This document shows positions 1 through 7,300 of a stretch of 64,000 nucleotides of DNA, one piece after another. Position 1 is the first letter of the stretch, and each line of letters opens with the position of its first letter. The translations under genes were made by a program, and so were the position numbers. This DNA is from an uncultured Bacteroidia bacterium. Lineage in GTDB: Bacteria > Bacteroidota > Bacteroidia > Bacteroidales > UBA932. The notes below the pieces were generated by a model. It worked only from the letters and a program-made list of their open reading frames with translations, was not told where the DNA came from and ran no database searches. Location of the stretch: assembly GCA_902788175.1 (NCBI GenBank), contig CADAJF010000004.1:16623-80622 (forward strand). Reading direction: 5' to 3'.

Positions 1-367
1 TTCCCAGGATACGGGAACCGAAAACCACGGGATACACGCCGTTGGCGATGATATAGGCCATGGCCTCTATGAGCTTGGGGGTGTATTGGTAGTCCGGGTG
101 CAGCATGATCACAATGTCCGCTCCCAGTTCCAGGGCGCGGTCATAGCAGGTTTTCTGGTTGCCGCCGTAGCCTCTGTTCCGGGGATGGATAAGGACTTCC
201 CGAATGCCCAGTTCGCGGGCTTTGCGGACGGTGGAGTCGCGGCTGCAATCGTCGGTGAGGATGACCTCGTCCACAACATCCATGGGAATCTCCATGTATG
301 TTTGCTCCAGGGTCTTTTCTGCGTTGTACGCAGGCATTACCACCACTATTTTCTTTCCGTGTATCAT
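1..367 (-). CDS. Family 2 glycosyltransferase (3' end outside window)
   Basis: The protein starts at the ATG complementary to 365-367 and runs off the left edge, so about 122 N-terminal residues are visible. It opens with MIHGKKIVVVMPAYNAEKTL, the nucleotide-binding strand of GT-A fold family 2 enzymes. It then has DEVILTDDCSRDST (the DD diphosphate/metal motif) and HPRNRGYGGNQKTCYDRALE, and later MLHPDYQYTP, which sits where DPM1/WcaA-type enzymes have their D-x-D-like motif. Such enzymes transfer sugars from nucleotide-sugars to lipid carriers or surface glycans. The resemblance to dolichol/polyprenyl-phosphate mannosyl or glucosyl transferases is good, but acceptor and sugar cannot be told. 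Any C-terminal membrane domain would lie outside the window. Confidence 0.85.
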   Translation of the reverse strand, partial: MIHGKKIVVVMPAYNAEKTLEQTYMEIPMDVVDEVILTDDCSRDSTVRKARELGIREVLIHPRNRGYGGNQKTCYDRALELGADIVIMLHPDYQYTPKLIEAMAYIIANGVYPVVFGSRILG

Positions 368-503
368 GCGCGCTCGTTCAAAAACCTCGCAAAGGTACAC
401 ATTTCCGGCCGATTTTCCCAATCCCCGACTGCCGTGGACCGTGAGGAGCACACCTGGCCCGGCGGGGTGTGTTTTGGGGTGCGGAAAGACGTAAAAATGT
501 CAC

Positions 504-544
504 TTTTTGCAGATTTGAGACATTTTTTTGCAAATTTGAGACAT
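504..544 (+). repeat. Two direct repeats upstream of cassette A
   Basis: TTTTTGCARATTTGAGACAT occurs at 504-523 and again at 525-544, a period of exactly 21 bp (two helical turns). It lies just upstream of the putative promoter of the microprotein at 607. Otherwise 368-606 holds no gene that I can see. The placement suggests an activator or repressor site; that is inference. Confidence 0.55.
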
Positions 545-563
545 CCATTTGTCCGAGAGGGGG

Positions 564-571
564 TATTTTTG
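564..571 (+). promoter_or_regulatory. Putative -7 box for cassette A
   Basis: TATTTTTG fits the Bacteroidota TAnnTTTG box and sits 35 bp before the ATG at 607. A TTTG at 548-551 is only 12 bp upstream, closer than the usual 19-20, so the -33 part is unclear. Confidence 0.45.
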
Positions 572-606
572 CGGGAGAAATTGATTTTTTACGCCATCTT
601 TTAATT

Positions 607-735
607 ATGCGAACAGAGAAAGAAATCTACCGTACACCGGAGAGTGTAGCGGTGGCAATCAGGCCAGAAAGTTGCATTCTTCAATTGAGTGATCCGGATG
701 ATTACATCCCCGGCGGCGATCCGTTTAATCCATAA
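607..735 (+). CDS. Cassette A microprotein (42 aa)
   Basis: A short open frame of 42 codons. The N-terminal half reads YRTPESVAVAIRPESCILQL and aligns without gaps with the three other microproteins of this window (starts 7132, 33874, 47235). Shared positions are Y-x-T-P, a hydrophobic-x-hydrophobic stretch, R/K-x-E, then C/I residues and S. The tail (SDPDDYIPGGDPFNP) is acidic and not shared. There is no signal peptide or membrane segment. The stop is 18 bp before the lipoprotein start, so both genes are very probably on one transcript. This is the most divergent of the four copies: CIL replaces VIC. Function unknown; possibilities are a peptide precursor, a partner of the lipoprotein, or a translated leader. 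Confidence 0.6.
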   Translation: MRTEKEIYRTPESVAVAIRPESCILQLSDPDDYIPGGDPFNP

Positions 736-753
736 TGAAGGGAGGACAAAGTA

Positions 754-2307
754 ATGAAGAAAGTATTTGCAATGCTCGCCCTGGCTTTTGCCATGCTGGC
801 CTGCAACAAAGTTCAGCAAGAGGGACTCCAGCCGCTCGGTAATTCCATCCCCGAGATGGAAGCAATCACCATTACCACCAAGCTGGATTCGAAGTCCGGC
901 GACACCAAGGCTGTGGCCGAAGATGGAAATAAAATCACCTCCACCTGGGCCGTGGACGAGCACCTGGCCATCCTGTACCAGGCAGGCGAAGAGAGGAAAA
1001 TGGCCGATGCCCGCATCACGGAGGTGGACGCCACCGGCTCTGCCACCATTGAATTTGTAGTGGAAGGCGCGGAGAACGACACTCCCTGCATCATTGTATA
1101 TCCCCTCTCCGCCGCCAAGGATGACTGCACAGATGTTAAAGACGCCGCCGAGCTGCTTGCCGCACAGGATGGCACGTTGAGCGCAAACCTGGACGTGAGG
1201 GTGGGCTCCGGCACTATCCAGATTGCCGAACCCGGCCTCACCGTCACCGCCCAGCCGGTGGCCCTGTTTGCTATCTTCAAGCTCATGCTTCGCAACGTTG
1301 ACGGCACCACAGCCCTGAGTGCAAAGTCGCTCTCTGTCACCATTGGGAATCAGGAATATGTCATCACATCATCTGCGGCCACGGATGTCCTCTATGCCGC
1401 ACTTCCGGCTGTTTCCGGGGAGAAGGTGACTTTCGATGCCGTGGACGGCGACAAAAGGACTTGGCTGTTCTCGGCCCCCAGCGTAAGCTTCACGGCAGGA
1501 AAATATTTCCAGTCCACCCTGAGGATGCGTGAATATGTCGATATGGGCACAGTTACAATAGCAGGGGAGAAAAAGAACCTCAGATGGGCCACCTGCAACG
1601 TGGGTGCGGATAATCCCTGGGACTACGGTGATTATTTTGCCTGGGGTGACCCTGTGCCTTATTACAAGCCTGGCCATGCGCTTGACAACCCTTTTGACGC
1701 CTCGAATTGGAAGGAGGGAAAAACCGGGTACAACTGGGAAAGCTATTCGTGGAGCGGAGATGATATTGCCGCTGCGCTTTGGGGAGACCCATGGCGTATG
1801 CCCTCAAGCCAGGACTGGAAGACTCTCGATTCTGACCTGTTCATCTGTACCTGGGTCTCAGATTATCGTTCTTCCGGCGTCGCCGGATTGTTGATAAAGC
1901 GCAAGGACGGGCCTTGCAAAGGGAACCAAATCTTTCTTCCTGCCGGGGATATTTGGGACGATTACGGATCCCCGAATCTTTCCAACCCCAGTTGCCACTA
2001 CTGGTCTTCCACCACCCATGGTGAACGTCTCGCGGTTTTATTTACCGCCCACATGTTCCTGGGGACATTATCTTATGGTCGTTCTGAGGTAGACTCATGC
2101 TTCGGTGCTTCTGTCCGTCCCGTCATGTATGCAAAGGCCAGCGAATCTGAAAACGAGTCAGGCGAGGACGTTGATTTTGATGGACACTTAGAAAATGGAG
2201 GCTCGGGTGGAGGCTCGGGTGGAGGCTCGGAAGAAGACCCGGGAGAAAAACCGGTAGAAGGAGGCGGCGACGATGGAAAAATAGTTCAGGAAGACGATTC
2301 TTTCTGA
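754..2307 (+). CDS. Fimbrillin-like lipoprotein with FISUMP domain (cassette A)
   Basis: A 517-residue predicted lipoprotein. The signal peptide MKKVFAMLALAFAMLAC ends in a lipobox with Cys17, and a GGAGG ribosome site at 741-745 fixes the start. The N-terminal part carries the SGDTKAVAEDG and TSTWAVDEHLAI pattern typical of fimbrillin/Mfa-like Bacteroidales lipoproteins. From about residue 259 to 455 it has a Fibrobacter succinogenes major paralogous domain (NLRWATCNVGADNPWDYGDY, YWSSTTHGE, FGASVRPV). A last 60-residue tail is acidic and Gly/Ser rich (a GGSG run from a 12-bp DNA repeat), which is unusual after this domain. Likely exported to the cell surface; ligand unknown. It follows the microprotein at 607 and resembles the lipoproteins at 7301, 34028 and 47386 in its first half. 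Confidence 0.85.
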   Translation: MKKVFAMLALAFAMLACNKVQQEGLQPLGNSIPEMEAITITTKLDSKSGDTKAVAEDGNKITSTWAVDEHLAILYQAGEERKMADARITEVDATGSATIEFVVEGAENDTPCIIVYPLSAAKDDCTDVKDAAELLAAQDGTLSANLDVRVGSGTIQIAEPGLTVTAQPVALFAIFKLMLRNVDGTTALSAKSLSVTIGNQEYVITSSAATDVLYAALPAVSGEKVTFDAVDGDKRTWLFSAPSVSFTAGKYFQSTLRMREYVDMGTVTIAGEKKNLRWATCNVGADNPWDYGDYFAWGDPVPYYKPGHALDNPFDASNWKEGKTGYNWESYSWSGDDIAAALWGDPWRMPSSQDWKTLDSDLFICTWVSDYRSSGVAGLLIKRKDGPCKGNQIFLPAGDIWDDYGSPNLSNPSCHYWSSTTHGERLAVLFTAHMFLGTLSYGRSEVDSCFGASVRPVMYAKASESENESGEDVDFDGHLENGGSGGGSGGGSEEDPGEKPVEGGGDDGKIVQEDDSF

Positions 2308-2375
2308 TGAAAATAGATAAGGCGGTCTTTTTCCCTTCCGCAGGGTTATCACTTTTCGCACTATAGGGAGCCCGC

Positions 2376-2978
2376 TTACCGGCGGAGGATTTCGATTTCG
2401 CCGCGGAGGCCTACTTTGAGGATTTGGGAGGCGCGGCCGGTAGAGGCGGTGTCCACGGAGGGCGGAACCACAAAGTCCACGGCGTCCTTGAGCGCCTGCG
2501 GAATCTGGGAAAAACGCAGCGGCGCAGGCTCCCCGGAGATATTGGCCGATGTACTCACCAGCGGCCGCCCCAGCTTGAACACCAGCTGGCGGCACCATTC
2601 CATCAGGGGGATGCGGATGCCTACGCTGCCGTCGGCCGCCACTACGGCGGGAGAGAGGTGCCAGCGGTCGCCGGCCGACCCTTCCTCTGCGACGATGGCG
2701 CCCGGATAGATGATGGTCATGGGGGCGTCGTTCACCTCCACCAGGTCCACGGCCATGGGCGGGACCTCCTTCACGTAGCGGGCCACCATGTCCAGGTCAC
2801 TGGCCAGCAGGACCAGGGATTTGGCGTCCGAGCGCTGCTTGATCTCGAAGATGCGCGCTACGGCGGCGGGGTTGGTGGCGTCGCAGCCCAGGCCCCAGAG
2901 CGTGTCCGTGGGATAAAGGATGGTACCGCCGGAGCGCAGTGCCTGAAGGGCCTCATGGAGTATTTCTTCCGGTTTCAT
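2376..2978 (-). CDS. tsaC: L-threonylcarbamoyladenylate synthase (TsaC/Sua5/YrdC family)
   Basis: A 200-residue cytoplasmic enzyme of the YrdC/Sua5 fold that makes threonylcarbamoyl-AMP from Thr, bicarbonate and ATP, for t6A37 modification of ANN-decoding tRNAs. Visible family motifs are GGTILYPTDTLWGLGCDATN near residues 17-36, KQRSDAKSLVLLAS (the KRp.kp-like nucleotide site), GSVGIRIPLMEWCR, and PLVSTSANISGEPAP. The length suits the short TsaC/YrdC form without the extra Sua5 domain. Its start overlaps the end of the upstream nuclease-like gene by 26 bp, so it is the last gene of the mutL operon. Family assignment is firm; YciO-type paralogs with unclear function are the alternative. Confidence 0.9.
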   Translation of the reverse strand: MKPEEILHEALQALRSGGTILYPTDTLWGLGCDATNPAAVARIFEIKQRSDAKSLVLLASDLDMVARYVKEVPPMAVDLVEVNDAPMTIIYPGAIVAEEGSAGDRWHLSPAVVAADGSVGIRIPLMEWCRQLVFKLGRPLVSTSANISGEPAPLRFSQIPQALKDAVDFVVPPSVDTASTGRASQILKVGLRGEIEILRR

Positions 2979-4032
2979 GGTAGGTGGCGATGATGGGATA
3001 ATGGTCTGAATACTTTACGTGGGGAACCTGATAGGTGATGGCTTCCAGGTCCGGCGGGTACAGGATGTAGTCTATCCTGAGAAGGGGCCAGAGCGTGCGG
3101 TAGGTGGCGCCGAAACCCTTCCCTGCCTTTACGAAACTGTCTTTCCGGCCCCGCAGGAGGCGGTAATAGGTGTAGGAGAGGGGGTTGTCGTTGAAGTCTC
3201 CCACCACCAGCGAGCGCACGGGGGCGTTGTCCACTCCGTGCAGGACCTCTGCCACCTGCTTGGGGCGCTCGATGATGGAGCGCCGCATCTTCCGCTCGGT
3301 TTCCTCCACGGCCCCGTCCTTTTTCACCAGATTGGACAGGGAAATGTTGTAACTCTGGAAGTGGCAGTTATAGACGCGCACCGTGGAGCTGTCCAGGCGG
3401 ATGTCTGTCCACAGGGCCAGGTTGCTGGATTTTTCAAAGTCTATCTTCCCCTTCCCTACCACCGGGTACCGCGAGAGGGTGACGTTGCCGGAATGCCCGG
3501 ACTTTCCCGTGTGCACGTAATACTCCACTTTATAGCCGGGGAAACGGGCGGCCAGCCATCTGTCCATGGACATCTGGGCCGGAAGGTGGAACTCCTGCAG
3601 GCAAATCAGGTCTGCGTTCTGGCGCAAGAGCCAGCGGCAGAGGGAATCGGCCCGCGTGTTGCGGGAAAGGTTTTCGTCGCCGTGGGCAAAGAGCCCTACG
3701 TTGTAGGAAATCACCTTCAGGGGGCCTTCAGATTCGGGGGCATGGCGGCGAAGCTGGAGGTATCGGCCGGCAAAGAAAAAGGAGGGCAGAAGGACCGCCA
3801 GCAGCAATCCCCGCATGCGGGAGCGCCGCAGCACCGCCCATACCAAGAGCCCTATGGTGAGCGGCATCACCAGCGGATACAGCAGGCCGAAGAGCGTGAA
3901 AATCCACGCCTTGGCCGGGTTCACCACCACCGAAAGGTACGCAAGGACCATCAGGGCGGAGAGCACCAGCGAAACCGTCCCGAACGACAGCCGCGACAGC
4001 CAGTGCCGCTTCTTTTTCTCCGTAGTTGCCAT
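2953..4032 (-). CDS. Membrane-anchored endonuclease/exonuclease/phosphatase family protein
   Basis: A 359-residue protein. The first 90 residues hold about three hydrophobic segments, followed by an EEP catalytic domain (about 100-355). Landmarks of the DNase I-like fold are LKVISYNVG, ADLICLQEF (metal-binding Glu), SGNVTLSRYPV, RVYNCHFQS, VVGDFNDNP (Asp/Asn), RIDYIL and KYSDHYPI (Asp-His). All key acidic and His residues seem present, so it should be an active phosphodiesterase or nuclease-like hydrolase; the substrate cannot be told. The start codon lies directly after the stop of the rhomboid gene (4033), and tsaC overlaps its end. Tethered EEP proteins of this form are common in Bacteroidales but uncharacterised to my knowledge. 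Confidence 0.88.
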   Translation of the reverse strand: MATTEKKKRHWLSRLSFGTVSLVLSALMVLAYLSVVVNPAKAWIFTLFGLLYPLVMPLTIGLLVWAVLRRSRMRGLLLAVLLPSFFFAGRYLQLRRHAPESEGPLKVISYNVGLFAHGDENLSRNTRADSLCRWLLRQNADLICLQEFHLPAQMSMDRWLAARFPGYKVEYYVHTGKSGHSGNVTLSRYPVVGKGKIDFEKSSNLALWTDIRLDSSTVRVYNCHFQSYNISLSNLVKKDGAVEETERKMRRSIIERPKQVAEVLHGVDNAPVRSLVVGDFNDNPLSYTYYRLLRGRKDSFVKAGKGFGATYRTLWPLLRIDYILYPPDLEAITYQVPHVKYSDHYPIIATYHETGRNTP

Positions 4033-4683
4033 TTAAATCTCGCGTTTTTTGCGCCAGTAACGGATCAGGAGCCAGCCAAAGAGCGCACCGCCCAGGTGGG
4101 CAAAATGGGCGATACCCATCATGGTGCCGCTGATGCCGGTAAAGAGTTCTATGCCAACGAAGATGAGCACCCACCACTTGGCATCCAGCGTGATGGGCGG
4201 GAAAATGAGGGTGAGGCGGGCGTGCGGATACAGCATGGCAAAGCCCACCAGCACGCCGTAAACGGCACCGGAGGCGCCCAGGATGCCGGGTATGCTGTTG
4301 TAGATGCTTTGGGCTGCCTCCTGGGGATACTCTTTCAGGAGAGACTGCACTTCCATAAACTGGACCCCCGTGTGCAGCAGCACCGCGCCAAAGCCGGTGA
4401 TGGCGTAGAACCAGAGGAACTTCCTGGTGCCCAGGGTGCGCTCTACCAGGGCGCCGAACATCACCAGCGAGTACATGTTGAAGAAGAGGTGGAGGAAGCC
4501 GTCGTGCATGAACATGTGGGTGAGCGGCTGCCACCAGCGGAACTCCGTGCTCAAGGGGAAGGCCATGGAGAAGGTCTCCTTCATGAACGCGGGGTTGATG
4601 AGGGTAGCGACAAACATAATCAGGTTCACGTACAGGAGGTTACGTGTCACTACCGGGATATTCTGAAGGGGGTTGGAAGTCAT
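4033..4683 (-). CDS. Rhomboid family intramembrane serine protease
   Basis: A 216-residue multi-pass membrane protein with rhomboid signatures. These are HMFMHDGFLHLFFNMYSL (oxyanion-side His and Asn69), GASGAVYG with the nucleophile Ser138, and AHLGGALFGW with the general base His196. Six hydrophobic stretches fit the basic six-TM bacterial form. It cleaves substrates inside the membrane; natural substrates in Bacteroidota are unknown. It starts 1 bp after the mutL stop (TGAC-ATG arrangement) and its own stop abuts the next start, so translation is probably coupled along this operon. Confidence 0.93.
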   Translation of the reverse strand: MTSNPLQNIPVVTRNLLYVNLIMFVATLINPAFMKETFSMAFPLSTEFRWWQPLTHMFMHDGFLHLFFNMYSLVMFGALVERTLGTRKFLWFYAITGFGAVLLHTGVQFMEVQSLLKEYPQEAAQSIYNSIPGILGASGAVYGVLVGFAMLYPHARLTLIFPPITLDAKWWVLIFVGIELFTGISGTMMGIAHFAHLGGALFGWLLIRYWRKKREI

Positions 4684-4684
4684 G

Positions 4685-6523
4685 TCAGAAACGTTTTTCT
4701 AGTTCATCGGCGGGGATGATGGAGAGGATGCGGCGGCCTGCGGCGGTGAACTCCGGATTCTCGCTTTGCAGGAGGGCGTCCACCAGGCGCTGGGCTTCCA
4801 GGGGGGAAGTGATTTTCTGGGCCCCGGAGGCTCCCAGGACGGCGAATTTCTGCGCCAGGTTCTGTTCCATCACTTCCGGGAGGGACTGGGTCTCGTCGGA
4901 GAGCAGCAGCAGCAGGTCCCCTACCAGGGTGTGCACTGCACCGCTATCCACGCTGTAACCCTCCGGAACGCCGTTTACTACCACTGTATCCGTGCCGAAG
5001 GGGACAATGTCGAAGCCCAGATTTCGAAGTAATTCGGCGTGGGCGTCCAGCAGCAGGCGGCCTTCTACGCCCACCGTCACCTGCACCGGGAAAAGGGCGC
5101 TCTGGCTAACGTGGGAGGAGTCCCTGAGGGCCTTGGAGAAGCGGTCGAAGAAGAGGCGTTCCCGCGCCCTGCGCACATGCACGGCCATAATGCCGGAGGC
5201 CGACTGGGTAAGGATGTACCTCCCCTGCACAATGAGCACCTGGGCCGACGGCAGTGTCCGTTCCTCGAAAAGGGCGCCGTAGTTGGGGTCCGGGCTCACG
5301 TAGCGGCGGCCTGCCCCGCCAGAATGCCGGTCGGGGCCGGCTATGACGGAACCTCCGCCATGCCCGGTTCCCCCGTCATGCCCGGCCTGCCCGGGCATCT
5401 CTCCGGCTTCGAAGGGATTGTACGTCACATCCACCCCCTCGCCGGGCACCTGCGCGGGCCAGTAATCCTGGAAACGGGAGCCTATCACCGGTATATCGCG
5501 GGCTTCCGGGTTGTCGAACTCGATGGAGCCGGCCACCCCCACGCGGCCCATGGCCTCTTTCACGGCGGCCAGGACTGCCTGGAACACCAGCTGCTCCTCC
5601 TCGAACTTGATTTCCGCCTTGGTAGGGTGGATGTTCACGTCCACGCTGGCAGGGTCCACCTCCATGTAGATAAAGTACGAGGGTGTGACGCCTTCCGGAA
5701 TCAGGTGTTCGTAGGCTTTCATTACAGCCTTGTGCAGATAGGGACTGCGGAAATAGCGGCCGTTCACAAAGAGGTATTGGTTGCCAAGGCCTTTGCGGGC
5801 GCCTTCCGGCTTGCCCACATAGCCGCTCAGGGAAACGATGCTGGTGGTGGCCTCTATGTCCACTAATTCGCCCACCAGGGCGGCTCCCAGCAGCGCCTGG
5901 ATGCGGAATTTATAGCTTTTGGCGGGTTTTACCACATGGATATCCTTCCCGTTATGCGTGAGCGAGAAGGCTACTTCCGGCCGTGTGAGCGCCACCCGCT
6001 GGAATTCCTCCAGAATGTGGCGGAGCTCTGCGTTGTCGCTTTTGAGGAACTTGCGGCGGGCCGGGATGTTGTAGAAAAGGTTGCGCACGGCGATATTGGT
6101 CCCCGCCGGACAGCTCACCTCACGGGTGCCTTTGTTCTCGCTTCCGGCCATGGTCACTTCTACGCCGACTTCCTGCTCCGGGGTGCGGGTACGGAGGGTC
6201 ACTTCCGCCACGGCCGCAATGGAAGCCAGGGCCTCTCCGCGGAAACCGAAGGTAAGGATGCTGTGCAGGTCTTCGGCCGATGAGAGCTTACTGGTAGCAT
6301 GCCGCTCGAAGCACAGCACGGCATCGTCCGGGGTCATGCCGCTGCCGTTGTCTATCACCTGGATGAGGGTGCGGCCGGCGTCCGTAACCACCACCTTCAC
6401 ATCCGTGGCGCCGGCATCCACCGCATTCTCCATCAGTTCCTTCACCACGGAGGCAGGCCTTTGCACCACCTCCCCCGCAGCGATCATATCGGCGATATTT
6501 TTGGGTAATATCTTCAGTTCCAT
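4685..6523 (-). CDS. mutL: DNA mismatch repair protein MutL
   Basis: MutL couples MutS mismatch recognition to strand processing. The GHKL ATPase part opens with LPKNIADMIAAGEVVQRPAS, followed by ELMENAVDAGA (Bergerat N box), IDNGSGM and FGFRGEALASIAAVAEV. The start at 6523 (MELKILP) matches the family; an in-frame ATG ten codons upstream (6553) is possible. The C-terminal dimerisation part runs from about residue 425 (FEERTLPSAQVLIVQGRYIL). I see no DQHAxxER endonuclease motif: the equivalent site reads MAVHVRRARERLFF, so QHA is lost and the C-terminal metal nuclease function is doubtful. The linker at about residues 370-411 is expanded by a Gly/His-rich palindromic insertion. First of four tightly packed genes. 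Confidence 0.93.
   Translation of the reverse strand: MELKILPKNIADMIAAGEVVQRPASVVKELMENAVDAGATDVKVVVTDAGRTLIQVIDNGSGMTPDDAVLCFERHATSKLSSAEDLHSILTFGFRGEALASIAAVAEVTLRTRTPEQEVGVEVTMAGSENKGTREVSCPAGTNIAVRNLFYNIPARRKFLKSDNAELRHILEEFQRVALTRPEVAFSLTHNGKDIHVVKPAKSYKFRIQALLGAALVGELVDIEATTSIVSLSGYVGKPEGARKGLGNQYLFVNGRYFRSPYLHKAVMKAYEHLIPEGVTPSYFIYMEVDPASVDVNIHPTKAEIKFEEEQLVFQAVLAAVKEAMGRVGVAGSIEFDNPEARDIPVIGSRFQDYWPAQVPGEGVDVTYNPFEAGEMPGQAGHDGGTGHGGGSVIAGPDRHSGGAGRRYVSPDPNYGALFEERTLPSAQVLIVQGRYILTQSASGIMAVHVRRARERLFFDRFSKALRDSSHVSQSALFPVQVTVGVEGRLLLDAHAELLRNLGFDIVPFGTDTVVVNGVPEGYSVDSGAVHTLVGDLLLLLSDETQSLPEVMEQNLAQKFAVLGASGAQKITSPLEAQRLVDALLQSENPEFTAAGRRILSIIPADELEKRF
5290..5412 (-). repeat. In-frame GC-rich palindromic insertion in the mutL linker
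   Basis: This stretch encodes a Gly/Pro/His-rich run (MPGQAGHDGG... VIAGPDRHSGGAGRR) between the ATPase and dimerisation parts. It contains inverted copies such as ATGCCCGG and CCGGGCAT (5376-5399) and repeated GTCATGCCCGG units. The reading frame is kept. It looks like a dispersed repeat that inserted where the protein tolerates it. Confidence 0.55.
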
Positions 6524-6568
6524 GGCAGCCTGTTGTTGATGGGACCAGGGCATAGTTATATCTGTCCG

Positions 6569-6880
6569 CTATAGCATTTCGAAGAATTTGGCCATATAGA
6601 TGAGGACGACTACTATCAGGACCAGGGTGACGATGGTGATGATGGTGTGGGCCGTTCCCATGGAGCTGCGGGTTTTCTGGTAGTTGCCGCCGCGGAATGC
6701 GCCCCGCAGGCTGCTGCCGGGGGTGTATTCTCCGTTTTCGCGGGCTTGCTGGTTGCTGCCGTCCACGTCTCCGAACATCTGGCGACGCTTTTCCTCCTCC
6801 GGGTCATAGTAGCGGGGCTTGTAATTGAACACCCTGTGCGGCTGGTTTCCAAAAAAGCCGAAATTGAACAGACTGGCCAT
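6569..6880 (-). CDS. Small C-terminally anchored membrane protein next to mutL
   Basis: A 103-residue protein that begins MASLFNFGFFGNQPHRVFNY and has a charged middle (YYDPEEEKRRQMFGD). It ends in one hydrophobic segment (TIITIVTLVLIVVVLIYMAK, about residues 79-98), giving a tail-anchored layout with the N part in the cytoplasm. I know similar short proteins beside mutL in other Bacteroidales, but no function. It lies 45 bp upstream of mutL on the same strand and is probably the first gene of that operon. Confidence 0.75.
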   Translation of the reverse strand: MASLFNFGFFGNQPHRVFNYKPRYYDPEEEKRRQMFGDVDGSNQQARENGEYTPGSSLRGAFRGGNYQKTRSSMGTAHTIITIVTLVLIVVVLIYMAKFFEML

Positions 6881-6983
6881 AATGCTTTCGTTTCTTAATG
6901 CACAAAAGTATCAAAAAAACGCGTGCCTTGCAAGACAAACGTATGGGTTTTACGGATGAGGCCTGTTTTTTAAAGCGGAAAAA

Positions 6984-7077
6984 TTGATTCTGCGTAAAAA
7001 TCTGCCCCGGATTTTTGACTCTGCGTAAAAACTGTGCTCCGGCCCCTTGACGAGGCATTTTTGTTGCGCTACATTTG
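6984..7077 (+). promoter_or_regulatory. Duplicated control region of cassette B: two direct repeats and promoter
   Basis: TTGAYTCTGCGTAAAAA occurs at 6984-7000 and 7015-7031, a 31-bp period (three helical turns). A promoter follows: TTG at 7047-7049 and TACATTTG at 7070-7077, with a 20-bp gap. The whole stretch is closely similar to 47087-47180 upstream of cassette D. The repeats lie upstream of the -33 box, the usual place for an activator; the bound protein is unknown. Confidence 0.6.
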
Positions 7078-7131
7078 CATGAAGCTTCGTGTTAAAGGCA
7101 ACGAATACTTAACCAAATCAGCATAACGAAA

Positions 7132-7284
7132 ATGAAACAGAAGTACCAAACTCCTACGGCCGAGGCCCTGGAGGTGAAAATCGAAGGCGTTATATGCGGC
7201 AGCGTATTACGAAACTCTTATGGTGAAAGTAATAACGGGGTCGACCCCGGTTCACTTGACGGAGAAGGAATCTGGAACTGGTAA
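7132..7284 (+). CDS. Cassette B microprotein (50 aa)
   Basis: Fifty codons. The N-terminal half KYQTPTAEALEVKIEGVICG is almost the same as in the cassette D microprotein (KYDAPVAEALEVKIEGVIC), while the tail (GSVLRNSYGESNNGVDPGSL...GIWNW) is unrelated. This conserved-leader, variable-tail layout recalls peptide precursors, but no modification enzyme is nearby. The single Cys in the EGVICxS motif is shared by copies B, C and D. There is no signal peptide. The stop lies 16 bp before the lipoprotein start, with the GGAGG ribosome site of the next gene in between. The shared DNA also covers the upstream region. Function unknown. Confidence 0.7.
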   Translation: MKQKYQTPTAEALEVKIEGVICGSVLRNSYGESNNGVDPGSLDGEGIWNW

Positions 7285-7300
7285 ACCAATGGAGGAAAGA

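Noticed and set aside
3019-4719. Long plus-strand open frame of 566 codons
   Set aside because: It lies antisense to the rhomboid and EEP genes, whose motifs are clear; His/Gly/Glu-rich content is typical of a shadow frame in GC-rich DNA.
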